The translations under genes and the position numbers were made by a program. Below, piece after piece: positions 17,268 through 25,845 of a DNA stretch of 64,000 nt. The notes under the pieces are model-generated. The model ran no database searches. It was not told the DNA's origin and saw nothing but the letters and a program-made list of their open reading frames with translations. Origin of the DNA: Sphingomonas sp. SUN019 (GTDB lineage: Bacteria > Pseudomonadota > Alphaproteobacteria > Sphingomonadales > Sphingomonadaceae); the NCBI RefSeq assembly GCF_024758705.1, contig NZ_CP096971.1:2294001-2358000 (forward strand), written 5' to 3'. Numbering within the stretch: the first letter of the stretch is position 1; each line of letters starts with the position of its first letter.

Positions 17268-19601
17268 ATGCGGCTTTCCTATCTCCGCGACTGTGGACTC
17301 CTTGCGCTCACCGCGGCGGCGGCCGTGCCGCAGACGGCGCTCGCGCAGGATGCCGCCGCACAGCCGCGCCCGGCCGATCCGATCGACGCGGCGCAAAGCG
17401 AACCGGGCGGGCTGGAGGATATCGTCGTCACCGCGCAGCGCCGTGCGGAATCGGCGCAATCCACCCCGATCGCGATCACCGCGATCGGCGGCGATACGCT
17501 GGCCAGCAAGGGCGTGTTCGAAGCGGCCGACCTGACGCAGGCCGTCCCCAACCTTCAGATCGCTGCGCCGTTCGGAAAGGCGCAACCCAATTTCGCGCTT
17601 CGCGGCATCTCGATCGCGAATGAATATAACGCCAACACCGCATCGCCGATCGGCGTGTATATCGACGATGCGTATATGAGTTCGCGCAACAGCCACGGCA
17701 TCCAGCTATACGATCTGGAGCGCGTAGAGGTGCTGCGCGGGCCGCAGGGCACGCTGTATGGTCGCAACACGACGGCGGGCGCGATCAATTTCATCACGCA
17801 CCGTCCGGAGCTGGACAAGAACGGCGGTTACGCCGAGGTCGGCTACGGCAATCAGGATCGCAAGAGCGCGCAAGGAGCGGTCAATCTGGTCGTCGATCCG
17901 GGCAAGCTCGCGATCCGCGGGGCGTTCGATTACGTCAATTCCGACGGCTATGTCCGCAATCTGTTTCCCGGCCAGCCCGATGCGCAATCGGAGGATTCGA
18001 TCGGCGGCCGGGTCTCGGTCCTGTGGAAGCCGGACGAGACCTTCACCGCGTTCCTGAAGGGCTATTACGGCCGCAGCAATCCGTATGCGGGCGCGGTCCA
18101 CGGCATCGGCACCGGCGCGGGCGGGGTCAATCCGCTGACCGGCTACACCCGCCAGAATCTCGATTTCTATGAGATCGAATCCTTCCACATCGGGCGGTAC
18201 AAGATCGAATCGAAGGGGGTGCTGTTGACACTGTCGAAGGAGCTGGGCGACGCGCTGTCGATCTCCACGCTCACCTCCTACGACAAGGCGATGCGACGGA
18301 TTGATCAGGAAGGCACGCATTCGCCGTTCGACCTGCTCGACGTGTTCTACCGCGACGATTCCGAACAGTTCAACCAGGAGGTCCGGCTGAACTACGACCG
18401 CGACGGGGTGAAGGCGATCCTGGGCGGTTACTACGGCTGGGACCGGGTCGACGTGTTCAATACCTTCACCTTCTTCCAGTTCCTGAAGCCGGTGGTGCCG
18501 TTCAATTTCCCCAACAGCGGGTTCGGCGTGGATTCGAAGTTCAGCCAGACGCGGCGGTCTAAGGCGATCTTCGGGCAGGTCGACTACGATCTGACCGACC
18601 GGCTCTCCGCGACGATCGGCCTGCGTTACACCTGGGATACGCTGCGTTACTATCGTGGCAATGCCAACATCCTGGATTACGACGGTAATCCGGTGCTCAA
18701 CACGGTCGGCAATCCCGCAGATTCGTTCGATCCTGTGAACGCGCCGGGCGTTGGGCCGTACAATCCCAATTCCTTTCTGACCCGCGCGCGTGACGACAAG
18801 GCGCTGTCAGGGCGGATCGGGCTGAACTATCAATTCACCCCCAGCGTCCTCGCCTATGCGTCCTACAGCCGCGGCTATCGTGGCGGCGCGGTCAACGGCG
18901 GGGGCTATCTCGGCAACCAGCTGGTGTCGCTGGTCGAGCCGGAAAAGGTCGATGCCTACGAAGCGGGCGTGAAGTCCGAACTGCTCGGGCGGCGGCTGCG
19001 GCTCAATCTTGCGGGCTTCTACTACAGCTACAAGAACCAGCAGCTGCAGGAGGTGATCGGCGCGGTCGCGGTGCTGCGCAACGCGCCGAAATCGACGTTG
19101 TACGGGTTGGAGGTGGAGGCGACCGCGGTGCTGGCCGACCGCCTGACCGCCAATGCCTCCGTTGGGTTGCTGAAGACCGAATATGACGGACTGACGCTGT
19201 CCGGTGTAAGCCTCGACGGGAACCGCCTGCCGTTCGCGCCGAACTTCACCTTCAACGGCAGTTTCGACTGGACGGTCGCCGATTTCGGCAGCGGCAAGGT
19301 CAGCTTCAGTCCCAACGTCAGCTACACCAGCCAGCAATGGTTCTCGCCCTTCAATGGCGATCCGTCGAGCACCACCGACACGATCACGAACCGGCGGCAG
19401 CAGCAGAAGGGATACTGGCTGGTCGGCGGCAATCTCGGCGTGACGATGGAGAGCGGGTTGTACGCAACGGCCTGGGTCAAGAACCTCTTCAATCAGGACT
19501 ATTACGTCTACGGCCTCGACCTGCGGGCGAGCTTTGGTTACGATTATCTCGCGCTCGGCGCACCGCGCAGTTACGGCGCAACGGTCGGCTTCCGCTTCTG
19601 A
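17268..19601 (+). CDS. TonB-dependent outer-membrane receptor (aromatic block, copy 1)
   Basis: 777 residues. A signal peptide (MRLSYLRDCGLLALTAAAAV, cleavage after ALAQ near 26) is followed by a TonB box EDIVVTAQRR, a plug domain with VEVLRGPQGTLYGRNTTAGAINF (about 145-170), and a 22-strand beta-barrel ending in Phe (ATVGFRF). The ATG at 17268 is preceded by GGGGAGG. The plug signature and lack of siderophore-type features match receptors sphingomonads use for organic substrates. It is followed after 2 bp by the small LEH/NTF2-like gene and probably co-transcribed with it. Likely imports the catabolic substrate; the ligand is unknown. Confidence 0.93.
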   Translation: MRLSYLRDCGLLALTAAAAVPQTALAQDAAAQPRPADPIDAAQSEPGGLEDIVVTAQRRAESAQSTPIAITAIGGDTLASKGVFEAADLTQAVPNLQIAAPFGKAQPNFALRGISIANEYNANTASPIGVYIDDAYMSSRNSHGIQLYDLERVEVLRGPQGTLYGRNTTAGAINFITHRPELDKNGGYAEVGYGNQDRKSAQGAVNLVVDPGKLAIRGAFDYVNSDGYVRNLFPGQPDAQSEDSIGGRVSVLWKPDETFTAFLKGYYGRSNPYAGAVHGIGTGAGGVNPLTGYTRQNLDFYEIESFHIGRYKIESKGVLLTLSKELGDALSISTLTSYDKAMRRIDQEGTHSPFDLLDVFYRDDSEQFNQEVRLNYDRDGVKAILGGYYGWDRVDVFNTFTFFQFLKPVVPFNFPNSGFGVDSKFSQTRRSKAIFGQVDYDLTDRLSATIGLRYTWDTLRYYRGNANILDYDGNPVLNTVGNPADSFDPVNAPGVGPYNPNSFLTRARDDKALSGRIGLNYQFTPSVLAYASYSRGYRGGAVNGGGYLGNQLVSLVEPEKVDAYEAGVKSELLGRRLRLNLAGFYYSYKNQQLQEVIGAVAVLRNAPKSTLYGLEVEATAVLADRLTANASVGLLKTEYDGLTLSGVSLDGNRLPFAPNFTFNGSFDWTVADFGSGKVSFSPNVSYTSQQWFSPFNGDPSSTTDTITNRRQQQKGYWLVGGNLGVTMESGLYATAWVKNLFNQDYYVYGLDLRASFGYDYLALGAPRSYGATVGFRF

Positions 19602-19603
19602 GC

Positions 19604-19990
19604 GTGATCGATCCGGCGCGTATCGTCGAAAATCTGGTCGCCGCGTTCAACCGTCGCGATCGCGCCGCGGTGTACGCCGCGCTCCACGACGATATCCTGT
19701 GCGTCGGCATCCCGCTGCCGCCCGCGCACGGCAAGGCGGCGGCGACCGTGTTGCTCGATCCTTTCTTCGACGCCGAGGAAATCGACTGGCGGATCGTCGC
19801 CATCGCCGCGTCGGGGCCGATCGTGCTGACCGAACGGATCGACCGTTTCCGCTTCGCCGGGCGGGACTGGACCGAAGTGCGCGCGGCGGGCGTGTTTCAC
19901 ATCGCGAACGATGGCCGGATCATCGCGTGGCGCGACTATTTCGACATGGCGGAGCTGGTCGCAGCGCTACCGCCAAGTGCGGCTGGCTAA
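19604..19990 (+). CDS. Limonene-epoxide-hydrolase / NTF2-like small protein
   Basis: 128 residues of the cone-shaped NTF2-like fold. It starts with MIDPARIVENLVAAFNRRD and contains the limonene-1,2-epoxide-hydrolase-like pattern: an Asp in LHDDILCVG, an Arg/Asp pair late in the chain (TERIDRF and IIAWRDYFD). In LEH enzymes an Asp-Arg-Asp triad activates water for epoxide opening. The start is a GTG at 19604, two bases after the TonB receptor stop, so it is translationally coupled to it. Its last 4 bp overlap the opposite alcohol dehydrogenase. It may hydrolyse an epoxide or isomerise an intermediate; neither is proven. Confidence 0.75.
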   Translation: MIDPARIVENLVAAFNRRDRAAVYAALHDDILCVGIPLPPAHGKAAATVLLDPFFDAEEIDWRIVAIAASGPIVLTERIDRFRFAGRDWTEVRAAGVFHIANDGRIIAWRDYFDMAELVAALPPSAAG

Positions 19991-21096
19991 GGGATAAGCA
20001 CCACCTTCACGCATTCGCCGCGCGCCTGCGCCGCGATGGCTTCGTTGATTTCGGCAAGCGGATAGGTGCGGATCAGGCGGTCGAACGGGAAGCGTCCCGC
20101 GCGGTGGTGCGCGATCAGCTCGGGGATGAAGACCTGAGGATCGCTGTCTCCCTCCATGATGCCGATGATCCGCTGCCCGAAGGTGATCGCGGCGGCGATG
20201 TTGACCGTCAGCGTGGCGTCGGCCGTGGCGGGGACGCCGACCAGCCCGATCAGCCCGCGCGGGGCCAGCGCCGCCAGCGCCGCCTCGATCACCGCGACGC
20301 GACCCGATGTGTCGAACGCGAAATCGACGCCGCCGGGCAGGATCGCGCGGATCGCGGCTGTCACGTCGCCGTCCGCGGGATCGATCGTGTCGGTCGCGCC
20401 CAGTTCGATCGCAAGATCGCGCCGCGCCGCGACCGGTTCGACCAAGATGATGCGCGCGCAGCGCTGGATCGCCGCGCCCATCACCGCCGCCAGCCCGACC
20501 GGCCCGCCGCCCAGCACGACGATCGACGATCCGGCCGGGCACGCCATCGACCGCATCACGCCGCCCGCGCCGGTCTGGAATCCGCAACCGAGCGGCCCGA
20601 GCAGCTCAAGCGCCGCGGCCGCGTCATCGACCTTCACGACATTGCGCGCACGGACGATCGCGTGCCCGGCGAACGACGACTGGCCAAAGAAGTGCGACGC
20701 GACCGCCTCGTCGCCGTTGCTGAGCGCGGTCGAACCATCGTCGAGCCGCATCCCGGCGTAATTTAGCGGCGGAAACTGCGCGCAGTAACTCGGAAGTCCC
20801 TCGTCACAGCGCGCGCAGGCCCCGCAACTGGAAAAGCCGAGCACGACACGGTCGCCCACCGCCAGCCCGCTTACCCCGCCGCCGATCGCCGCGATCGTCC
20901 CCGATCCTTCATGCCCCAGCACCGCAGGCAGCGGATAGGGCGCGAACTGATCGCGGAAGATCAGGTCTGTGTGGCACAGGCCGACGCCCGCGATCCGCAC
21001 CAGCACCTCGCCGTCGCGTGGTTCGTCGACCGACAATGTCTCGATCGCGAACGGCGCGCCCGGTTGTCGCGCAACGGCGGCGATCGTGTTCGTCAT
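19987..21096 (-). CDS. Zinc-dependent alcohol dehydrogenase (aryl/benzyl alcohol type)
   Basis: 369-residue medium-chain dehydrogenase. Catalytic zinc ligands are in GLCHTDL and GHEGSG; the structural zinc lobe has the four cysteines of CGACARCDEGLPSYC; the NAD-binding Rossmann motif is VVLGGGPVGLAAV. The GFQTGAGGVMRS stretch before it is typical of NAD(P)-dependent aryl-alcohol and S-hydroxymethyl-glutathione-like dehydrogenases. Last gene of an overlapping operon P450, SnoaL-like, ADH, so it probably oxidises an alcohol made by P450 hydroxylation. The ATG at 21096 overlaps the preceding stop as ATGA. Confidence 0.92.
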   Translation of the reverse strand: MTNTIAAVARQPGAPFAIETLSVDEPRDGEVLVRIAGVGLCHTDLIFRDQFAPYPLPAVLGHEGSGTIAAIGGGVSGLAVGDRVVLGFSSCGACARCDEGLPSYCAQFPPLNYAGMRLDDGSTALSNGDEAVASHFFGQSSFAGHAIVRARNVVKVDDAAAALELLGPLGCGFQTGAGGVMRSMACPAGSSIVVLGGGPVGLAAVMGAAIQRCARIILVEPVAARRDLAIELGATDTIDPADGDVTAAIRAILPGGVDFAFDTSGRVAVIEAALAALAPRGLIGLVGVPATADATLTVNIAAAITFGQRIIGIMEGDSDPQVFIPELIAHHRAGRFPFDRLIRTYPLAEINEAIAAQARGECVKVVLIP

Positions 21097-21560
21097 CGGT
21101 CCGTCTCCGCACGGCCCAGCGTTCCCACGCTATCGCCGACCTCGCCGCCGAGCGCCGCCCAACCCGTACCGATCGGACGCCGTGAAAGGAAATCGATCGT
21201 CGCGGCGGTATCGAACGCCTCGGTCACCTGATCGATGCCGTCCGCGCCGCACCGGACGAACAACGTATATTCGTTCTCATACCAATCGCCCGCGAACAGC
21301 GACCAGGCGCGATAGGTGAAGCGCACCGCGCTCACCGCGTCATCGCCCGCTTCGTCAAGGACAGTGACTTCGCAATCGGGGCGGTGATGCTCGGTCCAGA
21401 CCTGGCGGTTGAACGCGACCACCGCCTCGCGTCCGATGAGTCGCGGCACGCCGAGCGAGGCCGAGATCGTCCATTCGATCTCCGGCGCGTAGAGCGCCGC
21501 CATCGCATCGACATCGCCGAAGCGCGACGCCAGCCGACCGGCGGGGGTGTTCGGGATCAC
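21093..21560 (-). CDS. SnoaL/NTF2-like protein of the P450 operon
   Basis: 155 residues. After a short N-terminus, LASRFGDVDAMAALYAPEIEWTISASLG is the typical opening of the NTF2/SnoaL fold, with the barrel strands VRFTYRAWSLFAGDWYENEYTLFVRC later. The start is a GTG at 21560 that overlaps the P450 stop codon as GTGA; its own stop overlaps the ADH start as ATGA. This makes a strictly coupled three-gene unit. Members of the fold act as isomerases, dehydratases or cyclases, or just bind ligands, and no catalytic residue stands out here. It is one of three NTF2-like proteins within 5 kb. Confidence 0.8.
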   Translation of the reverse strand: MIPNTPAGRLASRFGDVDAMAALYAPEIEWTISASLGVPRLIGREAVVAFNRQVWTEHHRPDCEVTVLDEAGDDAVSAVRFTYRAWSLFAGDWYENEYTLFVRCGADGIDQVTEAFDTAATIDFLSRRPIGTGWAALGGEVGDSVGTLGRAETDR

Positions 21561-22819
21561 GCGCGATCCTTGGGCCGAAAACGGATCGGCAACCGTTTCA
21601 GCCCCGATACGAAATTCGCCTCCACCCAGGCGGGTTGACCGGCCAGTTCGATATCGTCGATCCGCGCGAGGATTTCGGTGAACAGGATGCGGATTTCCAG
21701 CTTGGCCAGCGCATTGCCGAGGCACAGATGCGGGCCGTAACCGAACGCGATATGCTTCTTCGCATCGGCACGGTCGACGCGAAACTCGAACGGCGCATCG
21801 AACGCCGCGTCATCACGATTGCCCGAGGGGTAGCACATCATCAGATTGTCGCCCGCGCGCACCTGTTTCCCGCCGACCTCGCAATCGCTGACGGCGGTGC
21901 GGAAGAAATGCTTCACCGGCGTGGTCCAGCGGATGAATTCATCCACCGCGCCCGCGATCAGCGACGGGTCGGCGCGCAGTTTCGCCATTTCCGCCGGGTT
22001 CTGGATCAGCGCCAGCAACCCGCCAGAGATCGCCGAACTCGTCGTGTCATGCCCCGCCGCGGCGATGATCAAATAATAGGCATGGCGCTCCGCCTCGCCG
22101 ATCGGCTCCCCGTCGATCGTCGCCGTCGCCAGGATCGTCGCGACGTCGTTCTGCGGATTGGTGCGTCGGTCCGCGGTGATCTTGCTGAAATAAGCGTTGA
22201 AGGCGTTGGAGGCCTCGACCATCGACGCCATGCCGTCGCCGCCGCCGGTTTCGGCATCGGTGTTGCCGAATATCTTCTGCGACAGCGCCAGCATCAACGG
22301 CTCGTCCTCGCGCGGCGCGCCCAACACGATCATGATGGTGCGCAACGGATACCAGGCGGCAATATCTTTGGCGAAATCGCACGCGCCGCCCATCTCGATC
22401 ATCCGATCGACCGTTTCGCGGGCCAGCGCGGTGATCTCCTCCTCCAGGTTGCGGACGCTCTTCGCGCCGAACCACGAAGCGGTGAGCGCGCGGTACGCGC
22501 GGTGATCGGGGTTATCCATCGCCACCAGGTTGCGTGCGAAATTGCGGCTGCCGGTCTGTTCGAACAGCATGTCCTCATCCGCGATCGTGACCAGGAACTG
22601 GCGCGGGTCGTTCAGGAAATTGGCCGCGTTCAGCTCCACCGCCATGATGTCGGCGTGCCGTGTCACCGCCCAGAACGGGCGATAGTCCGGCGGATCGGTC
22701 CAGTGCACCGGGTCTTCGCGACGCAGGGCGGCGAACGCCGCATGATAAGCGTGTTCGTCGCCGTAGGTCTTGGGGTCGGTGATGATGTCGTCGATATTCC
22801 GGGCGAGCGTCTGCGACAC
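21557..22819 (-). CDS. Cytochrome P450 (soluble bacterial class I)
   Basis: 420 residues from the GTG at 22819, which has GGAGAGGGAG upstream; an earlier ATG at 22873 gives an unconvincing N-terminus. Oxygen-activation helix I reads AGHDTT (255-260), ExxR is Glu294-Arg297, and the heme ligand is Cys366 in FGYGPHLCLGNALA. Catalyses a monooxygenation with electrons from a ferredoxin/reductase pair that is not encoded in this window. It heads the operon with a SnoaL-like protein and an alcohol dehydrogenase. Divergent from the LysR gene, which probably controls it. Confidence 0.94.
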   Translation of the reverse strand: MSQTLARNIDDIITDPKTYGDEHAYHAAFAALRREDPVHWTDPPDYRPFWAVTRHADIMAVELNAANFLNDPRQFLVTIADEDMLFEQTGSRNFARNLVAMDNPDHRAYRALTASWFGAKSVRNLEEEITALARETVDRMIEMGGACDFAKDIAAWYPLRTIMIVLGAPREDEPLMLALSQKIFGNTDAETGGGDGMASMVEASNAFNAYFSKITADRRTNPQNDVATILATATIDGEPIGEAERHAYYLIIAAAGHDTTSSAISGGLLALIQNPAEMAKLRADPSLIAGAVDEFIRWTTPVKHFFRTAVSDCEVGGKQVRAGDNLMMCYPSGNRDDAAFDAPFEFRVDRADAKKHIAFGYGPHLCLGNALAKLEIRILFTEILARIDDIELAGQPAWVEANFVSGLKRLPIRFRPKDRA

Positions 22820-23025
22820 GGTTCGTCTCCCTCTCCTCCGGTAAGGCTGAAGGGTAGACCGCGGCCCGTCCAATCGACTTTGCGCAGCGATCGATCACGC
22901 GTCCCGATGAATGGAGCAAATGGGCCGTACCGGCCAAATCTTGTGTGCATCTATCGACCCTGCCGATGAATATGATAGTCTTCCGGCCGAGCGATCGACG
23001 ACAGATCGCCGGTCAGGAGGACAGG

Positions 23026-24006
23026 ATGTTCCACCCCGATCTGCGCCTGCTGCGCAGTTTCGCCGCCGTCGCCGGAGAGGCGTCGGTCACGCGCGCCGCC
23101 GAACGACTGCACCTGACGCAGCCGACCGTATCGGGGCAGATCAAGGAGCTGGAGCAGGATCTCGGCTTTGCTCTGTTCCACCGCACGACACGCAGCGTCA
23201 CGCTGACCGTGGATGGAGAGCGGTTGCTGCCGATCGTCATGACCATCCTCGAACGGACGGAATTGCTACGCGCCGAAGTGGCGACGATGCAGGTCGCGCG
23301 CGCGTCACATTTCCGCTTGGGCGGCGCGATGTACAGCATGGATTTCGCGGACCGGATCGCGTTGATGGACGCCTTCGATGCGGCCCATCCCGCAATCCGG
23401 TTCACGATCGATAACCGCCTGCAGAGTTCGCAGCTGCCCGATCTGATGGGCGAACGGCTGGACGCCGCGTTCCTGCTCGGCATCCCCGTGCCGGTGCTCG
23501 ATCAGGCAGACCCGCGTGATGGAAATGCGGGTCAGATCATCAACGAAACGCAATATCCCGACAGCCTGGAACGCGTCGTCCTGTGCGCGCGGCAGATCGG
23601 GCTGCTGGTGCCGCAGGATTCGCCGCTCGCCGCATTCGCCACCATCCCGCAAGACGCGCTCGCCGGACAGGAGGTCGCAATGTTGAGCGGAGAGCACGGC
23701 CACGCCTTCGTCGATCCGATCGCGACCTTCCTGCGCGGCTGCGGCGCGACCCCGGTCATTCCATCGGAAGGCAACGCGCTGGCGATCGAACGATATGCGG
23801 AACGGCACGCGATGTGCGCGATCGGTATCGGCTGGTTCCCGGTGTTGCCCGGCCTGGCATATCGGCCGGTCGAGGGCATGAATTTTCACATGGAGTTGTC
23901 GGTCGTGCTGGGAACCGGCGCCAATGCGGCGGCCCGCAACTTCTTCGCCTTCGCGCGCGACTGGCAGGCGGCGCGATCCGAAAACGGTCGCAAGATCGCG
24001 GCTTAA
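23026..24006 (+). CDS. LysR family transcriptional regulator (P450 operon side)
   Basis: 326 residues. N-terminal winged helix-turn-helix LLRSFAAVAGEASVTRAAERLHLTQPTVSGQIKELEQDLGFALFHR is seen at residues 6-51 in pieces, followed by a periplasmic-binding-like effector domain. The ATG at 23026 has AGGAGGACAGG upstream; a longer frame from 22945 runs through the promoter. It is divergent from the P450 operon with about 200 bp between starts, the usual LysR arrangement, and overlaps the convergent NTF2-like gene at their stop codons (24003-24006). Probably activates the P450 operon on sensing substrate. Confidence 0.92.
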   Translation: MFHPDLRLLRSFAAVAGEASVTRAAERLHLTQPTVSGQIKELEQDLGFALFHRTTRSVTLTVDGERLLPIVMTILERTELLRAEVATMQVARASHFRLGGAMYSMDFADRIALMDAFDAAHPAIRFTIDNRLQSSQLPDLMGERLDAAFLLGIPVPVLDQADPRDGNAGQIINETQYPDSLERVVLCARQIGLLVPQDSPLAAFATIPQDALAGQEVAMLSGEHGHAFVDPIATFLRGCGATPVIPSEGNALAIERYAERHAMCAIGIGWFPVLPGLAYRPVEGMNFHMELSVVLGTGANAAARNFFAFARDWQAARSENGRKIAA

Positions 24007-24377
24007 CCCCAGGAACCGTCCATGTACGTCGAGTTCCAGACGTCGGTGATCCGCCCGTCCTGCACGCGGAACACCTCGATCCCGCACAATTTCCAGTTCG
24101 GATCCTTGCCGGTCGCGTTCCACACCGTAGTGACGTGGCGATCGTCGCCCGACAGCACGACATCGGCGAATCGCGGTTCCAGTTCGGCATGTTGCCCGGC
24201 GATGCGCGCGACCTGTTCGTCGTGGCTTAACCGGATGACGCCGTTCGCATCGTGGCGCGTGATCGGGTCGGCGCAATAGGTCCGCACCAGCTCCGGCTGG
24301 TTCCCGTCCCAGATCGTATGCAGGTAGATATCGACGACCTCTTTGGCCGTCATGGTGGTGCGTACCTCCTCGGTCAT
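24003..24377 (-). CDS. SnoaL/NTF2-like protein
   Basis: 124 residues: MTEEVRTTMTAKEVVDIYLHTIWDG opens a polyketide-cyclase/ester-cyclase type NTF2 fold, with YCADPITRHDANGV and EVFRVQDGRITDVWNSTYMD matching the two halves of the SnoaL barrel. The ATG at 24377 has AGGA upstream; the frame extends 30 codons further but without support. It is transcribed alone, divergent from the kinase-like gene at 24541 and convergent with LysR, sharing the four bases TTAA-like stop region. Function unknown; third NTF2-like protein in the block. Confidence 0.78.
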   Translation of the reverse strand: MTEEVRTTMTAKEVVDIYLHTIWDGNQPELVRTYCADPITRHDANGVIRLSHDEQVARIAGQHAELEPRFADVVLSGDDRHVTTVWNATGKDPNWKLCGIEVFRVQDGRITDVWNSTYMDGSWG

Positions 24378-24540
24378 CCGTCCTGCCTTTCGTCGAGTCG
24401 AGGTTAGACCACGCCACGGCGGCGTCCAATCGGGGTTCACGGGCGAACCATCGACGCCGCCGATCAATACGCCCGCGAAAACTATTTGGCGCGCGTCACC
24501 GCCCGCGCGATCGTTATCGCCGTGCGAGGGAGAGGATCAC

Positions 24541-25617
24541 ATGGACGGGACACGCACCGCGCCGCGGCTGCTCGATACGCTGGCCGAAATCGACGGCGAC
24601 TGGCTGGAAAGCGTGCTGCATGCCGCCGGTCACAGCGCACGGGTCCGCGAGTTCGCGATCCAGCCGATCGGCGCAGGCAACGTCAGCGATACGGCGCGGA
24701 TCGTCCTGACGACTGATGGCGATGCCCCGGCCTCGATCGTCGCGAAATTCCGTCCGTCCACGGCGTCGTCGCACGCCCACGGCGTCGGGAGCGGCGCTTA
24801 TTCCATCGAAGCCGGGGCCTATCGCCTGTTCGCGGCGGCCACCGACGGATGCCGCATTCCGCGCATCCTGTGGCTGGCTGGGACCGACGACAACATCAAT
24901 CTGGTGATGGAGGATTTGAGCCGGGTCACACGCGCTGGCGATCAGGTCGCGGGATGCGGCGTGGAGGATGCGCGCCGGGTGATAACCCAGTTCGCGCGGC
25001 TGCACCGCACATTCTGGCCGCTTGCAAGCAAGGACGCCCCGCCCTGGGCGATCCGAATGCCTAGCGCGGGCGATTATTGGGTGCCGGTGCTGGAAAGCGC
25101 CGTTTCGCAGGTTGCGCAACGTTTCGCGGATTTATTGCCTGATCGGCACATCGCCCTGGTGGCGGAGGCCGCCACCGTCAGCCGCGCGTGGCACGATCTG
25201 CGTCACCCGGCGATGACCATCACGCACGGCGACCCGCGCGTCGACAACGTGCTGTTCGACGACGATGCGGGTGAGGCGATCCTGATCGACTGGCAGGTCG
25301 CCGGCGTGCGGAATCCGATGCACGATGTCGGCTATTTCCTGTCGGGCAGCGTCTCGATCGAGGACCGGCGCACGAGCGAACGCGAATTGCTCGATCTATA
25401 CGCCGACGAATTCGGCGCCACCCGCGGCTATGTGATGAACCGGATCGTCGACGATTATCGCATCCAATTGATCAGCGGGTTGATGACCACCGCTGCGGCG
25501 GTCGCGCTGCTGCCCGATGCGCCGCCGGTCAACCGCCTGCTGCTCGCTCTGCTCGAACGCAATTGTGCGGCGGTGGAGGATTGGGGTTCGATCGCGGCCA
25601 TACGCCGACGCATGTGA
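24541..25617 (+). CDS. Phosphotransferase family protein (APH / ecdysteroid-kinase-like)
   Basis: 358 residues with a protein-kinase-like fold. A nucleotide-binding N-lobe includes IGAGNVSDTARIVL and SIVAKFRPS (ATP-binding Lys). The catalytic loop is THGDPRVDNVLF with the Asp and Asn of the family HGD-x5-N motif, and the magnesium-binding Asp is in AILIDWQVAG. GGAGAGG precedes the ATG. It would phosphorylate a small hydroxylated molecule. In a catabolic cluster it may activate a sterol- or terpenoid-like alcohol, or be an acyl-CoA dehydrogenase-associated type; the substrate is unknown and antibiotic resistance is not implied. Confidence 0.85.
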   Translation: MDGTRTAPRLLDTLAEIDGDWLESVLHAAGHSARVREFAIQPIGAGNVSDTARIVLTTDGDAPASIVAKFRPSTASSHAHGVGSGAYSIEAGAYRLFAAATDGCRIPRILWLAGTDDNINLVMEDLSRVTRAGDQVAGCGVEDARRVITQFARLHRTFWPLASKDAPPWAIRMPSAGDYWVPVLESAVSQVAQRFADLLPDRHIALVAEAATVSRAWHDLRHPAMTITHGDPRVDNVLFDDDAGEAILIDWQVAGVRNPMHDVGYFLSGSVSIEDRRTSERELLDLYADEFGATRGYVMNRIVDDYRIQLISGLMTTAAAVALLPDAPPVNRLLLALLERNCAAVEDWGSIAAIRRRM

Positions 25618-25659
25618 TCCCGGCTGTCGGCCCCGACGCTATTCGCGCTGACTGCGCTT

Positions 25660-25685
25660 GCGGGAAATCCGTCTTTCCGCGTTTT
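25660..25685 (+). terminator. Possible terminator of the phosphotransferase gene
   Basis: GCGGGAAA (25660-25667) pairs with TTTCCGC (25674-25680) with one bulged base, and is followed by GTTTT. It lies 42 bp after the stop codon. The rest of the gap to the Rieske gene end at 25846 shows only a short direct repeat of GTGTGAACTT. Confidence 0.4.
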
Positions 25686-25845
25686 CCTACACGATGCCGA
25701 TCTGATAACGGTCAGGCGCTGCCGAACGCTCTTTCATAATCGCCGGACCCCATCCAAACGACAGGCGCGTTTCGTGTGAACTTGTGTGAACTTTGGTCGG
25801 CCTCGCGCGACAATCCGTTCGCTGATACGCGATGCCCGCCGCGCG

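Noticed and set aside
21635..22969. Plus-strand open frame of 444 codons opposite the first P450
   Set aside because: Antisense shadow of a clear P450 gene; composition is biased to Arg, His and Ala and nothing is recognisable.
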